Assembly: GCF_025685565.1 (NCBI RefSeq)
Contig: NZ_JAGSYE010000006.1
Coordinates: 118,479 to 182,478, forward strand
Length of the DNA: 64,000 nt
Direction: 5' to 3'
From: Granulicella aggregans
GTDB taxonomy: Bacteria; Acidobacteriota; Terriglobia; Terriglobales; Acidobacteriaceae
Each line of letters starts with the position of its first letter. Position 1 is the first letter of the stretch. The notes beneath the pieces are model-generated. The model was not told the origin of the DNA, did no database searches, and was given only the letters and a program-made list of their open reading frames with translations. The translations under genes and the position numbers were made by a program. Shown one piece after another: positions 43,267-56,000 of the stretch.

Positions 43267-43992
43267 TTAAGAAAGCAATTTGACGAGCTGCTCCGAAATC
43301 GAATCCTTATCCAGATCAAGCGCGATCCATCGGACTAGAAGTACCATGAGGATGTATCCCGTCATCAAGAGCAGCCAAAACAATCCCAACGCCGAGATAA
43401 TGGTAATCAGCCCTGCAACGGCTGGAAAGTCAAGAGATTGTTCGATGTAGGCCCAGGTCAGGTGATTGGGGATCGGCTGATTATGGATGACAATCATGGG
43501 GCCAAAATGGTCGATAGCGTCGCCCTGTGCCCCGATGCAAATTCGACCCAGGATGACGCCACCCGGTATTGCAAAGACTAATAACGCGTAAAAAGCCGCC
43601 CGCAGCAACCAAACTTGTTCGTTGTACGGTTTGTACAGCAAGAGCAGCCGTCGCATCAACGAGTTGGGTCTCGACGGTATATGGATGCGTTGCTCAAAAC
43701 CGGCCCGAACCAAATCAAGTTCCTCGCGAACCTTGGCGCGAATGCTATCTAGATCATCATCGTTAGCGGTGGCTATCCTGAGTTCCTGCCAAGCTTTCCA
43801 GAAAAGTACACGGTCCGTGGCCTCTCTGATGACTTGAGACCGCTTTGTGCTTTCGCCGCGTTCTTTGAACCAAGCAAAGAGCAGGGCAATCACTGTCCCT
43901 ACAAAAGTTGCACCTGCAGTGACAACCGCAGCCAAGAGCGGCGCTAGGACGGCGGCAATGCTCTTCCAGTCGGTTTGCATGATCTCGTACAT
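43267..43992 (-). CDS. Hypothetical membrane protein in the tRNA-Lys island
   Basis: 241 residues. One long hydrophobic segment at the N-terminus (IAAVLAPLLAAVVTAGATFV plus GTVIALLFAWF), a charged central helix-rich region (about 45-115, DDLDSIRAKVREELDLVRAG), then three more membrane segments (AAFYALLVFAIPGGVILG; VAGLITIISALGLFWLLLMT; GYILMVLLVRWI). I do not recognise the family. It stands alone on the minus strand in an island with other orphan genes. Confidence 0.65.
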   Translation of the reverse strand: MYEIMQTDWKSIAAVLAPLLAAVVTAGATFVGTVIALLFAWFKERGESTKRSQVIREATDRVLFWKAWQELRIATANDDDLDSIRAKVREELDLVRAGFEQRIHIPSRPNSLMRRLLLLYKPYNEQVWLLRAAFYALLVFAIPGGVILGRICIGAQGDAIDHFGPMIVIHNQPIPNHLTWAYIEQSLDFPAVAGLITIISALGLFWLLLMTGYILMVLLVRWIALDLDKDSISEQLVKLLS

Positions 43993-44228
43993 TAGGCTGG
44001 ACTTTACCTAATGTAAAGCAATATATAGATCACGATCGCAAATCTGCACTCTGTCGTGTTCTCCTTTTATTTGCCTAAACCCTATCATGTTTGATCCCAA
44101 CGCCAGCCTGCCCCGCGTCAACCGCAACATGGTCTATCTCGGTGCCTGCCTGATTGCAGTCGTTAGGACCGGCCATGAAGAATCTCCCGTGTGCTGGGTG
44201 AGTATTGAACCGACCTCAAGAGAGTCGC

Positions 44229-44571
44229 TCATCCAAGGAGATCCTTCATCCCTTTGAGGCAGGACAGAACACCAGCCGAGAGGACGCTGTAAAAAGTGAC
44301 GGGGCTCACTTGATGGATTGCTCTGATGTTCACGATACAAATGCCGACTCCAATTAGCAGTTCACCTAATGCGAACAAGTCGGGGTGCGCACTCTGAAAC
44401 TCCTTACTAAAGATGGCCAAAACAAACGTCAAACTCAGAACGCCATAAATTGTGCCTATCCAGCCCCCCCACTGGATCGGGATCGGGCCCAACTAGCTGG
44501 TTGAACCCTATGAACAATAGGATCAGACCAAGGAAAGTCATGGACAAGAAAAAACCCACGCTAGTTCTCAT
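44229..44571 (-). pseudogene. Small membrane protein gene interrupted by a frameshift at a G7 run
   Basis: An ORF with a strong ribosome-binding site (GAGGAG, 5 bases from the ATG at 44571) reads MRTSVGFFLSMTFLGLILLF then IGFNQLVGPDPDPVGG. At the run of seven G (minus strand, 44464-44470) the frame must shift by one base to continue as WIGTIYGVLSLTFVLAIFSK and on to LKGMKDLLG. With six G the whole would be about 113 residues with three membrane segments. The downstream piece alone only has a TTG start without a ribosome-binding site. It could be a true mutation, slippage-dependent expression, or a sequencing error. Confidence 0.65.
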
Positions 44572-44769
44572 CAGGCTCCTCGGGAGACACGTGTATTCGC
44601 CTTCGTAGTGTGACTGAGCGATCCGGCTAGAGTATACCCAGTATTCACAGCAGAGCTAGACGATATTTCGCTTGGCAACAAGATACGCATTTGGCAGTGA
44701 TATCCGGCTGACGGGGCGTATTTCAAGCGTGTGGATGACTTTCGCCTTGCCTTCGCCTAAACTCTGCAC

Positions 44770-45150
44770 ATGGGCGGGGAGCGAGCATCGACAACCCGGA
44801 TGCGAGAGTCGGGACGCATATGTTGCTCCTGCAAGGTGCCGCTGGAATCCCCGCCCGCCAGATTTAGGGAACGCTACTGCGAACGGTGTGAACCCCGACG
44901 CAGGGTCTACATGCACTTCATGCTGATGCCGGAAGGCTGGAGGGTCACGTTCCTTGAAGCGGATCTGAAGACTCCCCTGCCCCGCAAGATGATCTTCCAG
45001 GACTCCATCAAGGTGATCGAGATAGCCTTGCGTGGTGGGGCTGGTAAGGTGCTGGCAGATAGGCAGGCGATTGAGCACGGCATCAGCCTCGGAAGGGGTT
45101 CAGCTTGGCTCAATCTGACGACAGAGCAGTACAGAAGACTGCACCTCTAA
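44770..45150 (+). CDS. Hypothetical protein with an N-terminal zinc-finger-like CxxC pair
   Basis: 126 residues (or 116 from the ATG at 44800). CCSCKVPL and RYCERCEP form a treble-clef or zinc-ribbon-like pair about 20 residues apart. The rest is alpha/beta with a basic, Arg-rich ending (GISLGRGSAWLNLTTEQYRR). I do not recognise the family. Neither candidate start has a clear ribosome-binding site. It is the first of two plus-strand genes in the island. Confidence 0.6.
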   Translation: MGGERASTTRMRESGRICCSCKVPLESPPARFRERYCERCEPRRRVYMHFMLMPEGWRVTFLEADLKTPLPRKMIFQDSIKVIEIALRGGAGKVLADRQAIEHGISLGRGSAWLNLTTEQYRRLHL

Positions 45151-45215
45151 ACAATCTGGCCGCCCCGTCACCTTGAACCTATGCGAGCTATCGTCGAGTG
45201 TTAGAATCCAACGCC

Positions 45216-46340
45216 ATGGCAGATATTGAAGAGCGCATCGCCACACTCGAAAAAGACTATGAAAGGCTGAAGGGCAAACCCAAAGACTGGTGGGATAAGG
45301 CTCAGATCATCGGCGCTATGCTTATCCCACTGTCCATCGGACTTGCTGGATTCTGGTACAACCAAGCGTCACAACGGATGGCGCTTGAAAACACTCGCCG
45401 CGTCGAAACTCAACAAAAAGAGTTCGCAGCACTTCAGGCTCGAATTAGCCAAGCGCAACTGATCTCAACGTTCATGGATGCACTTTCGAGCGGCTCGCGC
45501 CAAAAGAAATTATTGGCAATTGAAGCCGTTCAGTACGCTCTTCCAGAAGAGAGCTCTCGTCTTCTCCAAATTGTGTCGCTAGACTCTGCTGAACCTACCG
45601 TGCAAAGGGCTGCCCGAACTGTGTTAGATAGTCGGCTCTCGCCGTTGATCGCCGATTGCTTCAGCGATAACAGCGACAGAAACCGGAAGGCCGTAGCGGA
45701 ATTAATTCGCGTCTGGTCAAATGACGACAAGCTAGTTGAAGACCTTATAGACACAGCCAGCACCCAGACATCCAATCGTAGTGGTGTCATCAACGCTCTT
45801 ACCATTCTAGAGAGTATCAATCCGTCTTTGCTCATGTCCCACGAAGCAAAAGTGTTGATGTTTTTGCACACAGTGCGATCTAACAACACCGATACCGAAG
45901 CGCACGTCGCTAACGTCGAAGGTAGGCTTAAATCTCTCCTGCGTCAGCAGATCGCAACTTTAGTCGCGCAAATTAGGGATCAGGGACAAAAAGACGCGGC
46001 AGCTTTGAAAATGTACGACACCACCCGAAGGAATGCACAACGCGATGACTTAGTGGAGAAATTCGGGAAAACGCCGGCTGAAGCGGCGAGCATCGTTGAT
46101 TCCAGCCCAACATCGAGATCGGCTATGGCCGAAGCAATACAGGCAGCGAAAGATGGTGGGTTCATGCTTTTCCGCCCACAGATAAGGAATCTACTGACCT
46201 ACATTGATAATCCATGGCTTGATACCGGTGCAGATTTCGTTGCTATTCGAAGAGAGATTGAAACTGACTGCTTCACCAATCCTCTACACATGGGAAGCTG
46301 TTCCGGCGCTCTCGAGAGGCTCTCCAATGCACTCAACTAG
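45216..46340 (+). CDS. Hypothetical membrane-anchored helical protein in the island
   Basis: 374 residues from MADIEERIATLEKDYERLKG, which forms a short coiled coil. One membrane helix follows (IIGAMLIPLSIGLAGFWYN), then a second coiled coil (NTRRVETQQKEFAALQARIS) and a long helical domain (about 85-290) with HEAT-like character (KKLLAIEAVQYALPEESSRL; AEPTVQRAARTVLDS). I do not recognise a family. Codon choice looks less GC-rich than in neighbouring core genes. Proteins with this anchor plus helical repeat plan occur near mobile and defence loci, but no defence motif is visible. Confidence 0.65.
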   Translation: MADIEERIATLEKDYERLKGKPKDWWDKAQIIGAMLIPLSIGLAGFWYNQASQRMALENTRRVETQQKEFAALQARISQAQLISTFMDALSSGSRQKKLLAIEAVQYALPEESSRLLQIVSLDSAEPTVQRAARTVLDSRLSPLIADCFSDNSDRNRKAVAELIRVWSNDDKLVEDLIDTASTQTSNRSGVINALTILESINPSLLMSHEAKVLMFLHTVRSNNTDTEAHVANVEGRLKSLLRQQIATLVAQIRDQGQKDAAALKMYDTTRRNAQRDDLVEKFGKTPAEAASIVDSSPTSRSAMAEAIQAAKDGGFMLFRPQIRNLLTYIDNPWLDTGADFVAIRREIETDCFTNPLHMGSCSGALERLSNALN

Positions 46341-46448
46341 CCTAAGCAAGCCTCACCATGATGCGAGGCCCCTATAGAGGTAGATCAGAAAAATACGATT
46401 GAGGTCAATCCGAGATCTCGAATGATCTCTTGAATCTCGACGGCGCAA

Positions 46449-47092
46449 TCACGGCGTCAGTCCTGTTCCCATCATTGGAATGTTGAAGGTCCCCGAGGAT
46501 GTCTGAATCGATAGGCTGCCGCTGACAGATCCCGGTTTGGTCGGCTTGAAGACCGCGGTGAAGACGCAGCTTTGGCCCGGATTCAGCATGGGTTCGCCAT
46601 TCACCAGATGGCACGTCCCCGGTTGAAGATAGAACTCTCCAAGGTTCGCGTAACCCAGATATCCCATCGTTGTAGTCGTATCGTTTGTGACGGTAAATGA
46701 AATCACTGGACTGGTCTTTCCCACAGTAATGATGCCGAAGTTCCCGGAGGATGGAGCAATCAAAAGCGTCGAACCCGTTCCAGTCATCGGGACGGTGAAG
46801 GTGCCCGATGACGTCTGAATCGAAAGGGATCCGCTGACAGGTCCCGGCTTCGTCGGCTTGAAGACGGCGGTGAAGACACAGCTCTTGCCGGGATTCAGCA
46901 TTGGTTCCCCGTTTACCAAATGGCAGGTCCCCGGCTGAAGGTAGAACTCCCCAAGATTGGTGTATCCGAGATAGCCCATCGTCGAAGTCGTATTGTTCGT
47001 GACGGTAAACGAGATCACCGGACTAATCCTGCCAACCGTGATGCTGCCGAAGTTCCCGGAGGATGGAGCGATGACAAGCGTGCCAGATGAGA
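46449..47092 (-). repeat. Two tandem ASH/HYDIN-like repeats within the giant gene
   Basis: Two units of about 107 codons, each with IAPSSGNFG, ISFTVTN, LGEFYLQPGTCHLVNGEPML and CVFTAVFKPTKPG. They are close to 90 percent identical in protein, pointing to a recent duplication. Confidence 0.8.
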
Positions 47093-50000
47093 CCGTCAGC
47101 GTTCCAGCCACGTAGGCGAAGCTGTAGTTGGCTGCGACCAGGCCCTCGGTTGCGAAGGTGATCGGGTACGTTCCTGGAGCCGATGTAGCCGTCGCCGTCG
47201 TGGTCGGGGCCGCCGAGCCTGAGACCACCGAATTGTTATCTCCATTCACGAATCCGGCCACGGAGTAAGTCAGAGCCGGATTCGCCGCACCATAAGGCCT
47301 TGATACGCTCGCCGCCGTCGCGGTCAAAACAGCCTTTGCAACCGTCAAGCTCTGCGAGACAGGCATGGCCGCCGCGTAGTCCGTGTTGCCAGCCTGCGAG
47401 GCGGTTACTATCACCAGACCCGCACCGGTGATCGTCAACGTCGAACCCGATATCGTCGCCGGGCCGGTCGTTGTATAGCTCACCGGCAGACCCGAGCTGG
47501 CCGTTGCTGTCAAGGTAAGCGGAGCCACTCCGTATGTCTTTCCAGCAAGAGTACCAAAGGTGATCGCTTGGGAAGCCCCGCCAGAGATGGTCAGCACTCC
47601 TGCCACGTACTTGAAACTGTAATTTGTAGCGGCCAGGGCCTCGGTCGTGAAGGTGATCGGATAAGTGCCAGCGGGCGAAGTGGCAGAAGCAGTCGTGCTC
47701 AAAGTGGCGGAGCCAGAGACAATAGCACTTGTATCGCCGTTCACGAATCCGGCGACGGAATAAGTCAACGCAGGGTTCGCCACCCCATAGATCCGTGACA
47801 ACGATGCGGCTGTTGCCGTCAACACAGCCTTGGCCACTGTGAAGCTCTGCGAGACGGGAGTGGCTGCCGCGTAGTCCGCGTTGCCGGCCTGCGACGCCGT
47901 TACCGTCACAAGCCCCGCGCCGGTGACCGTCAATATCGAGCCTGAGATCGTCGCAGGTCCGTTCACTCTATAGCTCACGGGAAGACCGGAGCTTGCGGTC
48001 GCTGCGAGCGTGAGCGGAGCAGTCCCATACGTCTGGTTCAACAAAGCACTGAAGGTTATCGTCTGGTAAGCCCCGCCGGAGACGGTCAACACACCTGCTA
48101 CATAGTTGAAGGTGTAGTTTGTCGCGGCGAGTGCTTCGGTCGCGAAGGTGATCGGGTAGGGCCCTGGAGCCGAGGTCGTTGTCGCCGTGGTCGAGAGCGT
48201 AGCCGAGCCGGAGACGACCGCAGTGGTATCGCCGTTGACGAAGCCGGCAAGGCTGTACGTGAGAGCAGGGTTTGCAGCGCCATATAATCTGGTCACGTTT
48301 GTCGCGGTCGCGGTCAAAGCAGCCTTGGCAATCGTGAAGCTCTGCGACACCGAAGTGGCGGCGGCATAGGTATTGTTGCCCGCTTGTGAGGCGGTTATCG
48401 TCACAAGGCCGGCTCCGGTGATCGTCAACGTTGAGCCAGACACGGTAGCGGGTCCGGTCACCGTGTAGGCCACTGGAAGTCCCGAGCTTGCCGTGGCGGT
48501 GAGCGAAATTGCGGCCACGCCATAAGTTTGGTTCGCCAGGGTGCCGAAGGTGATCGTCTGCGATGCTAGCGCCTGAGCAGTTGTCGTCGTCTGGATTGGT
48601 CCTGGGGCCAGCTGTATGTTTCCTGCATTATCTGTCGCGATCGAATAGAAGGAGTAGGTGAGACCGGCAACGCCGCTGTAAGTCGCCGAAGTCGCGGTTG
48701 TGGAAGACAGCCAGACTGAGTAGGCGCCATTGTTAATTGATACATAGATGTTGTAGCTGGCGATTCCAGCACCCGCAGGATCGCTTCCGGTCCAGGTGAC
48801 GGTGAACGACGGCGAGGTTGTCGTTGCGGGTAATGCTCCTACACTGCTGGTGGGATCGACCGAATCGATCGTGTTCGTGACTGTGTTCGTGCTGATCGCC
48901 GCGTTCGCGTCGAAGACGATCGTGGCCTGGTTCGTGATCGCTGTGCCGTTAGACAGTCCGCTCTTCGGCTTTACGGTGAAGGTGACGTATCCGGTGCCCT
49001 GGTTGCTGGCATTGTTGGGCGGCAGGAACCCGGCGAGCGGGTCGGAGGGCAGGCCACCGGTGGTGGGGTTCACCGATTGCATCGTCCAGGAGAGGACTCC
49101 CGTGCTGGGGTTCAGCGCGGCGTTCACGCTTACCGGGTTCGGATCGGTGCCTACGCTCACCTGGCCGCTGTAGGTCTGCTGACCCGCCGGGACGTTGATG
49201 GTGACGTTATTGAACTGGATCTGGCTCAGCTGCACGGTCGACCAGTCGAGATTGGGGGCCAGCGGATCGGTGACGGTCACCTTCTCTGCGGGGGCCGTGG
49301 CAGTTGGCTGGTTCTCGAAGTAAATGGTGTACAGAATTGGCGTGCTCGGCGGAACAAAGCCTTGATCGCCAAAGCCGGAGGTCAGCTTGCCGTTGGGATC
49401 CTTGGATGTCCCGCCTGAAGTCATATCCGTGATGGTAATTTGCCCATTCAAAAGTTTGTCGACGGGTACGTCTATCGGCATTTCAGTGCGCGGTGCAGGA
49501 GTTACGTTGTTGCAGACGGTTGGGTCGTCATGGGGGTCGAATTGGAATGGCGAGTAATAATAGAGGGCTGCGGCTCCATTGAAGCCAGCCTGGCTGGCCT
49601 CGTCAAGAATTCCTATCTGGCCCAGCAATGGCACGGCCTTGGCAAGAGCTGCGGGAGCTTTTTGCAATAGCTTGATACCGACGAACTCTGTTGCGGCTAT
49701 TGTCTCTGCAGGTGCCAGCGACAGGGTGCGCGCTAGGATCGATGCGCTGTCTTTGGCGGCGCTTGTTGCGTCTCCGTTATGTATGTCTTGTGCGAGGCTA
49801 AAGATCGTCGACACGTTACCTGCAATGCCAGCTACCACGCCAGTCCCGGACAGCGCATTAAGCGCATGATTCCCGGCATCAATTACGTCTGCCTTCGTGG
49901 GGCACGTACCAACTGGATCTGAGTAGGTGAGTGGGCTATTTCCTGAGTAGCTATAGAGATTTGTTCCGCCAGCAAAACCAATCGGATCCTGCTGAACGAA

Positions 50001-53000
50001 CCGACCGAGCGCCGGATCATACCAGCGGTTTCGCATAAAGTAGAGACCGCTGCCCTCATCCATCACGCCGTACTCACCAACGAAGGTGAAGGGATTGGCC
50101 ACGCCTGTGACGCTGGTGAGTTTCTGGCCGAATGGCAGATAGCTGTAGCTATTGACAACGCTACCGGAGGCGCTCGTCATCTGTGCCGTGTTACCCGCGC
50201 CATCGAAGGCATAATACGCAGCGGAACCGCTGGCTGGCACGGAACTGGTCAGGTCGAGGCCGTAGGTGTAGTGAGAGACAAGCTGGCCGCTGCCGTTCAA
50301 CTCAGCCTCGACGTTACCTAGACCTGAAAGATCGTTTACATACTGAGTTACCGTTCCGTTATGCGTCGCCGAGATCCGGCTCCCCAAACCATCGTACTGA
50401 TACGTCCATGTATCCGTGGCGCTGGTCATGCCGATGAGCCGGTTCTCATCGTCGTAGGTATAGTTGACCCCAGCACCTGATATGAGGTTACCGTCGGGGT
50501 CGTAGGCGTATGCTGTTGTTCCGGCTGTAGTGTACTCGTTCAGGTTGTTGACGCTGTACGCGGTGCCGGAGGCGTTCGTCCAGTTTCCATTGACGTCGTA
50601 GGTGTACGGTATAACTCCGTTCGGAGTGTTATCGGATGATATCTCGCCGTCTGCGTCGTAGGCATAGCTTGAAGTTCCGGCTGGCGCCTTGGCTGTGGCC
50701 GTTCTGCCGAGGGAATCGTAGGTATAGTCGAACTCGCTCAGCACGGATCCGGTTGCGCCATAGTTGATGAGGTGGAGCGGGTTGCCGTTTGCATCGTAGG
50801 CGAACGTCGTGGACGTGCCGTTCCCCATGCTCTTCTTTGTCAAATTACCCGCGGCGTCGTAGGTATAGGCGACGATGGACGCACCGCCGCTGTTGGTAAG
50901 CTGTGAGAGCCTGCCTGCCGCGTCGTAGCTGTAGTTGACCGAGAAGCCAGTCGAATCGGACATGCTGGTCCGCTGACCGCCGGTGTTGTATGTGTACTGG
51001 ATGGTTTGTCCGCCGGGATAAGTGATCTGCGTCAAACGATCGGCAGTGTCATAGGCAAAAGAGGTCGTTCCGTTCGAGGCGGTCGAAGTGAGTAGGTTTC
51101 GGTGAGCGTCGTAGGTATAGCTGACCTGGGAGCCGTTGGCGTAGGTCTTGCTCGTAAGCAGATTGACCGAGTTGTAGGTATAGGTCGTTGTGTGTCCACG
51201 ACGGTTAGTCACGCTGGTCACGTTTCCATGGCCGTCGTATGTGGCCTGTACACTGCTGTTGTCCGGATAGACTAAGCCAGTCTGGTTGTAACTGCTGTCA
51301 TACGTTGCGCTCGTTGCATTTCCCGCGGCGTCCGTGAAGGATTGAAGCTTGTTATACGCGGTCGAGGAGTAGTTCTGCTGGTTGCCAAGTGGATCGACAA
51401 GCGATGCCACATTGCCCAGTGAGTCGTATCCGAACGACAGGGTCGTCCCGAGTGGACCAGCCAGGCCTGTGAACTTGCTCTCTGGGTCGTATGAAAGGTT
51501 TGTCACCGACCCAAGCGGATCGGTGTATTGCGATATGTTTCCATTCACGTCGGTTGAAGCCTGCACTGTGTTGCCGTCGGCGTCGGTCAGCGTAACGACT
51601 CCCCCCGCAACGTATTTGTAGGTGAGCGTCTGAGCGTTTCCGTCCTGGTACTGGGTGGCAAGACGCCCCAGCGCATCGTACGTGAAATAAGTGTGGGTGC
51701 CATCGGGATAGGCGATGGTGTTGACCCCGATCGCAGGCTCGCAGTAGGTCGATACGCAACTGTCGGCGATGTAGCCGACTCCGGATGGGCCGCCCTCGTT
51801 CCATGTGAACGAGGTGGTGCCGGCAGAATTCGTTACGGAGGTAAGGAAGGTTGAGTGGAGCGAATCGGTCTTTGTATCGTAGGTATAGGTCGTGACTCTA
51901 CCCACCGGATCGGTCGCCTGAAGGATATGACCAAGGGAGTCGTAGGCAAAGGCGATGGTGTTGCCGAAGTTATCGACTGCGCTCGTGACCAGGTCGTTGG
52001 TATACGTCAGCGTGATCCGATTGCCATTCAGATCCTGGATGTAGTTAAGTACTTGGCGCGCTGTGGCCGTATTCTGGGTATCGGGGACCAGGTCGTAGAC
52101 GGTCCCGCTTCTTTCGGTGAGCGTCCAGCTTCCGTCGGTGTTAACTGTGAGAACACCATAGTCCCCAATAGATCCGAGATACTGGTTCGACTTACTCGGG
52201 TCTGGTGTCGGAAAGGATCTTGTACTCCCGTCCGGATAGTGGACGACAGGTGTTCGGTTGTAGATCTCTCCTGTGATATCGAAGGCGTGGCTGGTCCCGA
52301 AACCAAAGGCCCCCTGGTGGTACCGCTGGTTGAAGACACTAAGGCCGTCGTTTTGAAGCTCGAACTGGAACAGGCGGCTGCCATCGGATTCGTATATCCC
52401 CTGGCTGCTCAATGCAGTCGCGTCCGCAGCCAACAGGCTATTAATGTTGCGGCCATCGAGATTGAGGTATTCGTACGGCGCAACTACGGTAGTTGGATCC
52501 GCCTGATAGCCAGATCCGACGAGAAGTTGCATGCAGGTCCGCGAGAACCCCGCAGCACTTGTAAATGCCGGCAGGAACACGCTGCAGAAAGCGGTAGCGT
52601 CAGGGAAATTCCCTATATCGGTCTCTGTCGGGGCCGTTGAACCGTTTTGTGAGGCAGAAGCGCGACGCTTTGCGATGGCTTTGACGGAAAGAGAGACGGG
52701 GCACCCTGATGCAGGGCAATCCTTGTCGCTGACCGTGTATCCGATCAGCGGATCAGGGTTTGCCGTGCTTACGACCTGCGTGGTGAAGGTGACATTCGAA
52801 GAGAATGCGGCCGTGACGAGCAAGGGGATACTTCCCGAGGCACCTGCCGGGAGCACGCCGGCGGGCCCCTGGTTGCTGATCCCAAGGACAAGCAGGGATG
52901 TGGAGCTATTTTGGCTTTGGTACATCAACGGGAAGTTCGCGTTGCAGCCGGAGCATGGCGGCGGAATTTGAGACAGTGTCGCACCGGTCGCGGAGACCAG

Positions 53001-56000
53001 GATCATCGGTGCCGGCAAGTCGGAGCTGCTGACATTCGTGTAGTTCAGCGTTGCCTCGAAGGGGAAACCTACGCGGTACTCAAACGGTGTCGATAAGTTG
53101 ACCTGTATCTGGCCTCCCACGCTGGAGCTTGATCCGGAAGAGTTGGCACCCACCGCGACTGCATTGCTCAGTGACACAGTAGTTCCGTTCTCCATGACTT
53201 GTGCGCCATAGATTCCATTGGCCAGTCCACTCGCGGCAAAAGTGGCGGCGGCGTGGGATGCGTCGGTCAGGAAGACTGAAGTTGCTGTATATGTCTGGCC
53301 GCCGGGCGCAACCAACTGGTATGTTGCGTTGCTTTGGAAGCCGCCGCCCACGAACGTCAGCGTCTGCGATCCGCTGTTGATGATCGCGTTTGGCGAGACC
53401 GACGTGAGGGAGAACTTTATCGTGGTGGCTGCAAGGGTGAATAGGGCAGGGCTGGTCGTCAATAACTGTGCGTAGGCGGTTACATAATAGGTCTGGCTTG
53501 AGGTGCTTGGAATAACGAGGCTTGCAGTGGTCGAGTTGAACTGTATCTGCTGGAAGTCGTAGTGTTGCGGCGTGGGCAAGTAGCCCTGGCCGACAAACAG
53601 TTGAACCGCTCCTGAAGCTCCGGTGAGATCCAGGGTGACTTCCACCGCCTTGTTCGCACCGGGAGTGAGCTTGTACCAGGCGGATTGACCGGTGGACGCG
53701 AAGGTGTTGCTGGTGGCCGGGCTATCGACCACGAGTTCAGGCAGATCGATCGCGACTTCATTCAGCGAGATCCCGGTCGCGTTCGCGGAGTTCTGACCGA
53801 CGAAGACCTCGCCGCGATCGTTGGCCTTCACCTCCCAGCGATGGTTGCCGACTGTAGTGCCGGGAACCCGAATCGTGCCGCTCGAGACGACGCTCGCGCC
53901 GGGTCCGAGGGTCACGCCGCTGGCGACAAGCACGTCTCCGGCATAGATAGCGACGGGATTGGTATCGGGGTCCTGAACGAGATAGATAGCGTCGTGCCAA
54001 GGGCCCTGCGCGGTGCCCGAGCCGGTGTTGGTGTCCGTCCAGGTCAACTGCACCTGTGTTCCGGTGATTGCCGTTGCCGGCCCGGAGACCGAGGGAACGG
54101 TAAGGTCGATGTCCGAAGCCGCCGATTCGACGTACTCGAAGGCACCCATGTCGGGATAGTGGCCGTTGGCGTCGGGAACTCCTGTCCGGGTCTGGACGCG
54201 AGGATCGTTGTAGCGTGGGTCGCCGAGAGCATCGGTAAGCGGCGAGACCGCTCCGTTCGCGGCGTCGAGGGCCGGAGAGCCGAAGTTGAGGCGGTAGTCG
54301 CCCTGAGACTGATTGACGTAGACAGGATTTGCGGAGATGTTGCCGTTGGTGCCGGTCGGATCGGCGATGCCGCTATAGTTCGGCACGCCCGCAGCGCTCG
54401 TCCATACGTCGGAGTAGCTAATATTTAGCGTGCCGCCTACATCGATGCCGCCGAACTGTGTCCCGATCGTATTGCTGATGATCGTGTTGGCGACGTTTAC
54501 GGTTCCGCCGTGGACCTGGATCCCGGCGTTGTTCGCGTCGAACGTATCGTTGGTCACATTCACCGTCGAGCCGACCTGTGCATTGATGCCGCGATCTTGA
54601 ACGCCGGAGACAACTGAACTGTCCAGCGTCAACGTGCCGCCAGCATGGGGAGAGCCGGTGAGTATTCCGTTGTAGAAGGACTGGCTGATGACGCTGTTCG
54701 AGATCGTGACATTGGCGGCGTCGCTGGTCTGGATCATGCCAAGGAGGCTGCTGCTGCTTTGCGGACCGCCGCCGTAGAGGAAATAAACATGGTTGAAGGT
54801 CGCGGTAGCGCCATCGATCAGGATGGTCGACCAGTCGCCGGGCGCGGGTGCCTGTGCGCTGCCGCTGGTGTTGCCGCCAACCGAGCTGTCGTTGAGTGAG
54901 GTGAAGTAGATTGGCTGGGCGAGAGTTCCGTTGGCAACCAGCGTGGCGCCCGTCTGCACATTGATGCCGGCATTCGCGGCGAACTTGATCACCGTTCCGG
55001 GCTGGATGGTGAGCGTCGACCCGGTGGGGACGGTCAGGGTCTCATTTACCTGGTAGGTCTGGTCGTTCAGCAGGGTCTGATTGACGAGCGACCCGGTCAG
55101 CGAAAATTCAACGTACAGAATCTCAGTGTTTGCATTGGAGTTAAACTGGCCGCCAGTCTGGACAAGGATTCCCTTCCATTCACCCGCGGTAGGTAAGGTC
55201 AGTCCGCCGGTAAAGTCCGTATCGCCGCCTACGCTGCTGTCGTCGAAGGTGGTGAAGATGACAGGATTCGAACCGCCGCCGAGGGCGTTCAGAGTTCCGC
55301 CGCTCTGCACGATGATCTGTGCGCCGGGAGTGGCCTTCACGATGGTCCCGGGATCGATCGTTACGGTGACTCCGGAAGGAATGATGACTGCGCCGTCGAT
55401 TCCCTGGACCTGACTCGCCGACCACTCCTGGTTGGCCGAAATGATGCCCGCATGCCAATTAAGGCTGTTGTTGATGACAAACGTGCGCGGGACTTCCTGA
55501 ATATCGTTTCCATTCGCGTCGTAGAAGATGAGCCGGAACTCGTACCGGCCGTTGGCGAGCGTGGTTGTGTCGAGGGACAGGCTGGCGTTCGCGTTGAGTC
55601 CCGATGCGAGCGTTTCGACATCCGGGCCGGAGGCAACGAGCTTGACCGTGGTCGTGGTGGGGTCTACCGCTCCCGCGAACCATCCCAGTGTCTCTGTGCC
55701 GTGAAGCACGCTGCCAACTGGCGAAATCCATGCAAAGGCGGGTGTGTTTGTGAAGACGGTCGAGCCATTTGCTCCGCCCGTGCCTCCGCCGCCTCCGGGT
55801 GCTGTGACCTGCGTGACATTGAAGCCGCTGTCTGTCGTGTAATAGACGGCAACTCTGCCACCACCACCGCCGCCGCCATAGTAGCCGACGCCGCCGCTTG
55901 CCACGATAGTGCCGGAGCCGGTGAGTGTTGCGGTCTGAAGTAAGACAGAACCGCCCGAGCCGCCGCTGGCCTGATTGTTTGCGCTACCCGGACCTTGTCC

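Noticed and set aside
44087..44257. 56-codon plus-strand ORF (MFDPNASLPRVNRNMVYLGA...)
   Set aside because: No ribosome-binding site, overlaps the end of the opposite membrane gene, and no homology recognised; might be a fragment from the island but unsupported.
49520..49930. The segment after the RHS core as a classical polymorphic toxin tip
   Set aside because: The frame continues for over 1000 residues of adhesin-type repeats, no immunity gene follows, and no nuclease, deaminase or protease motif is visible; kept only as a possibility in the findings.
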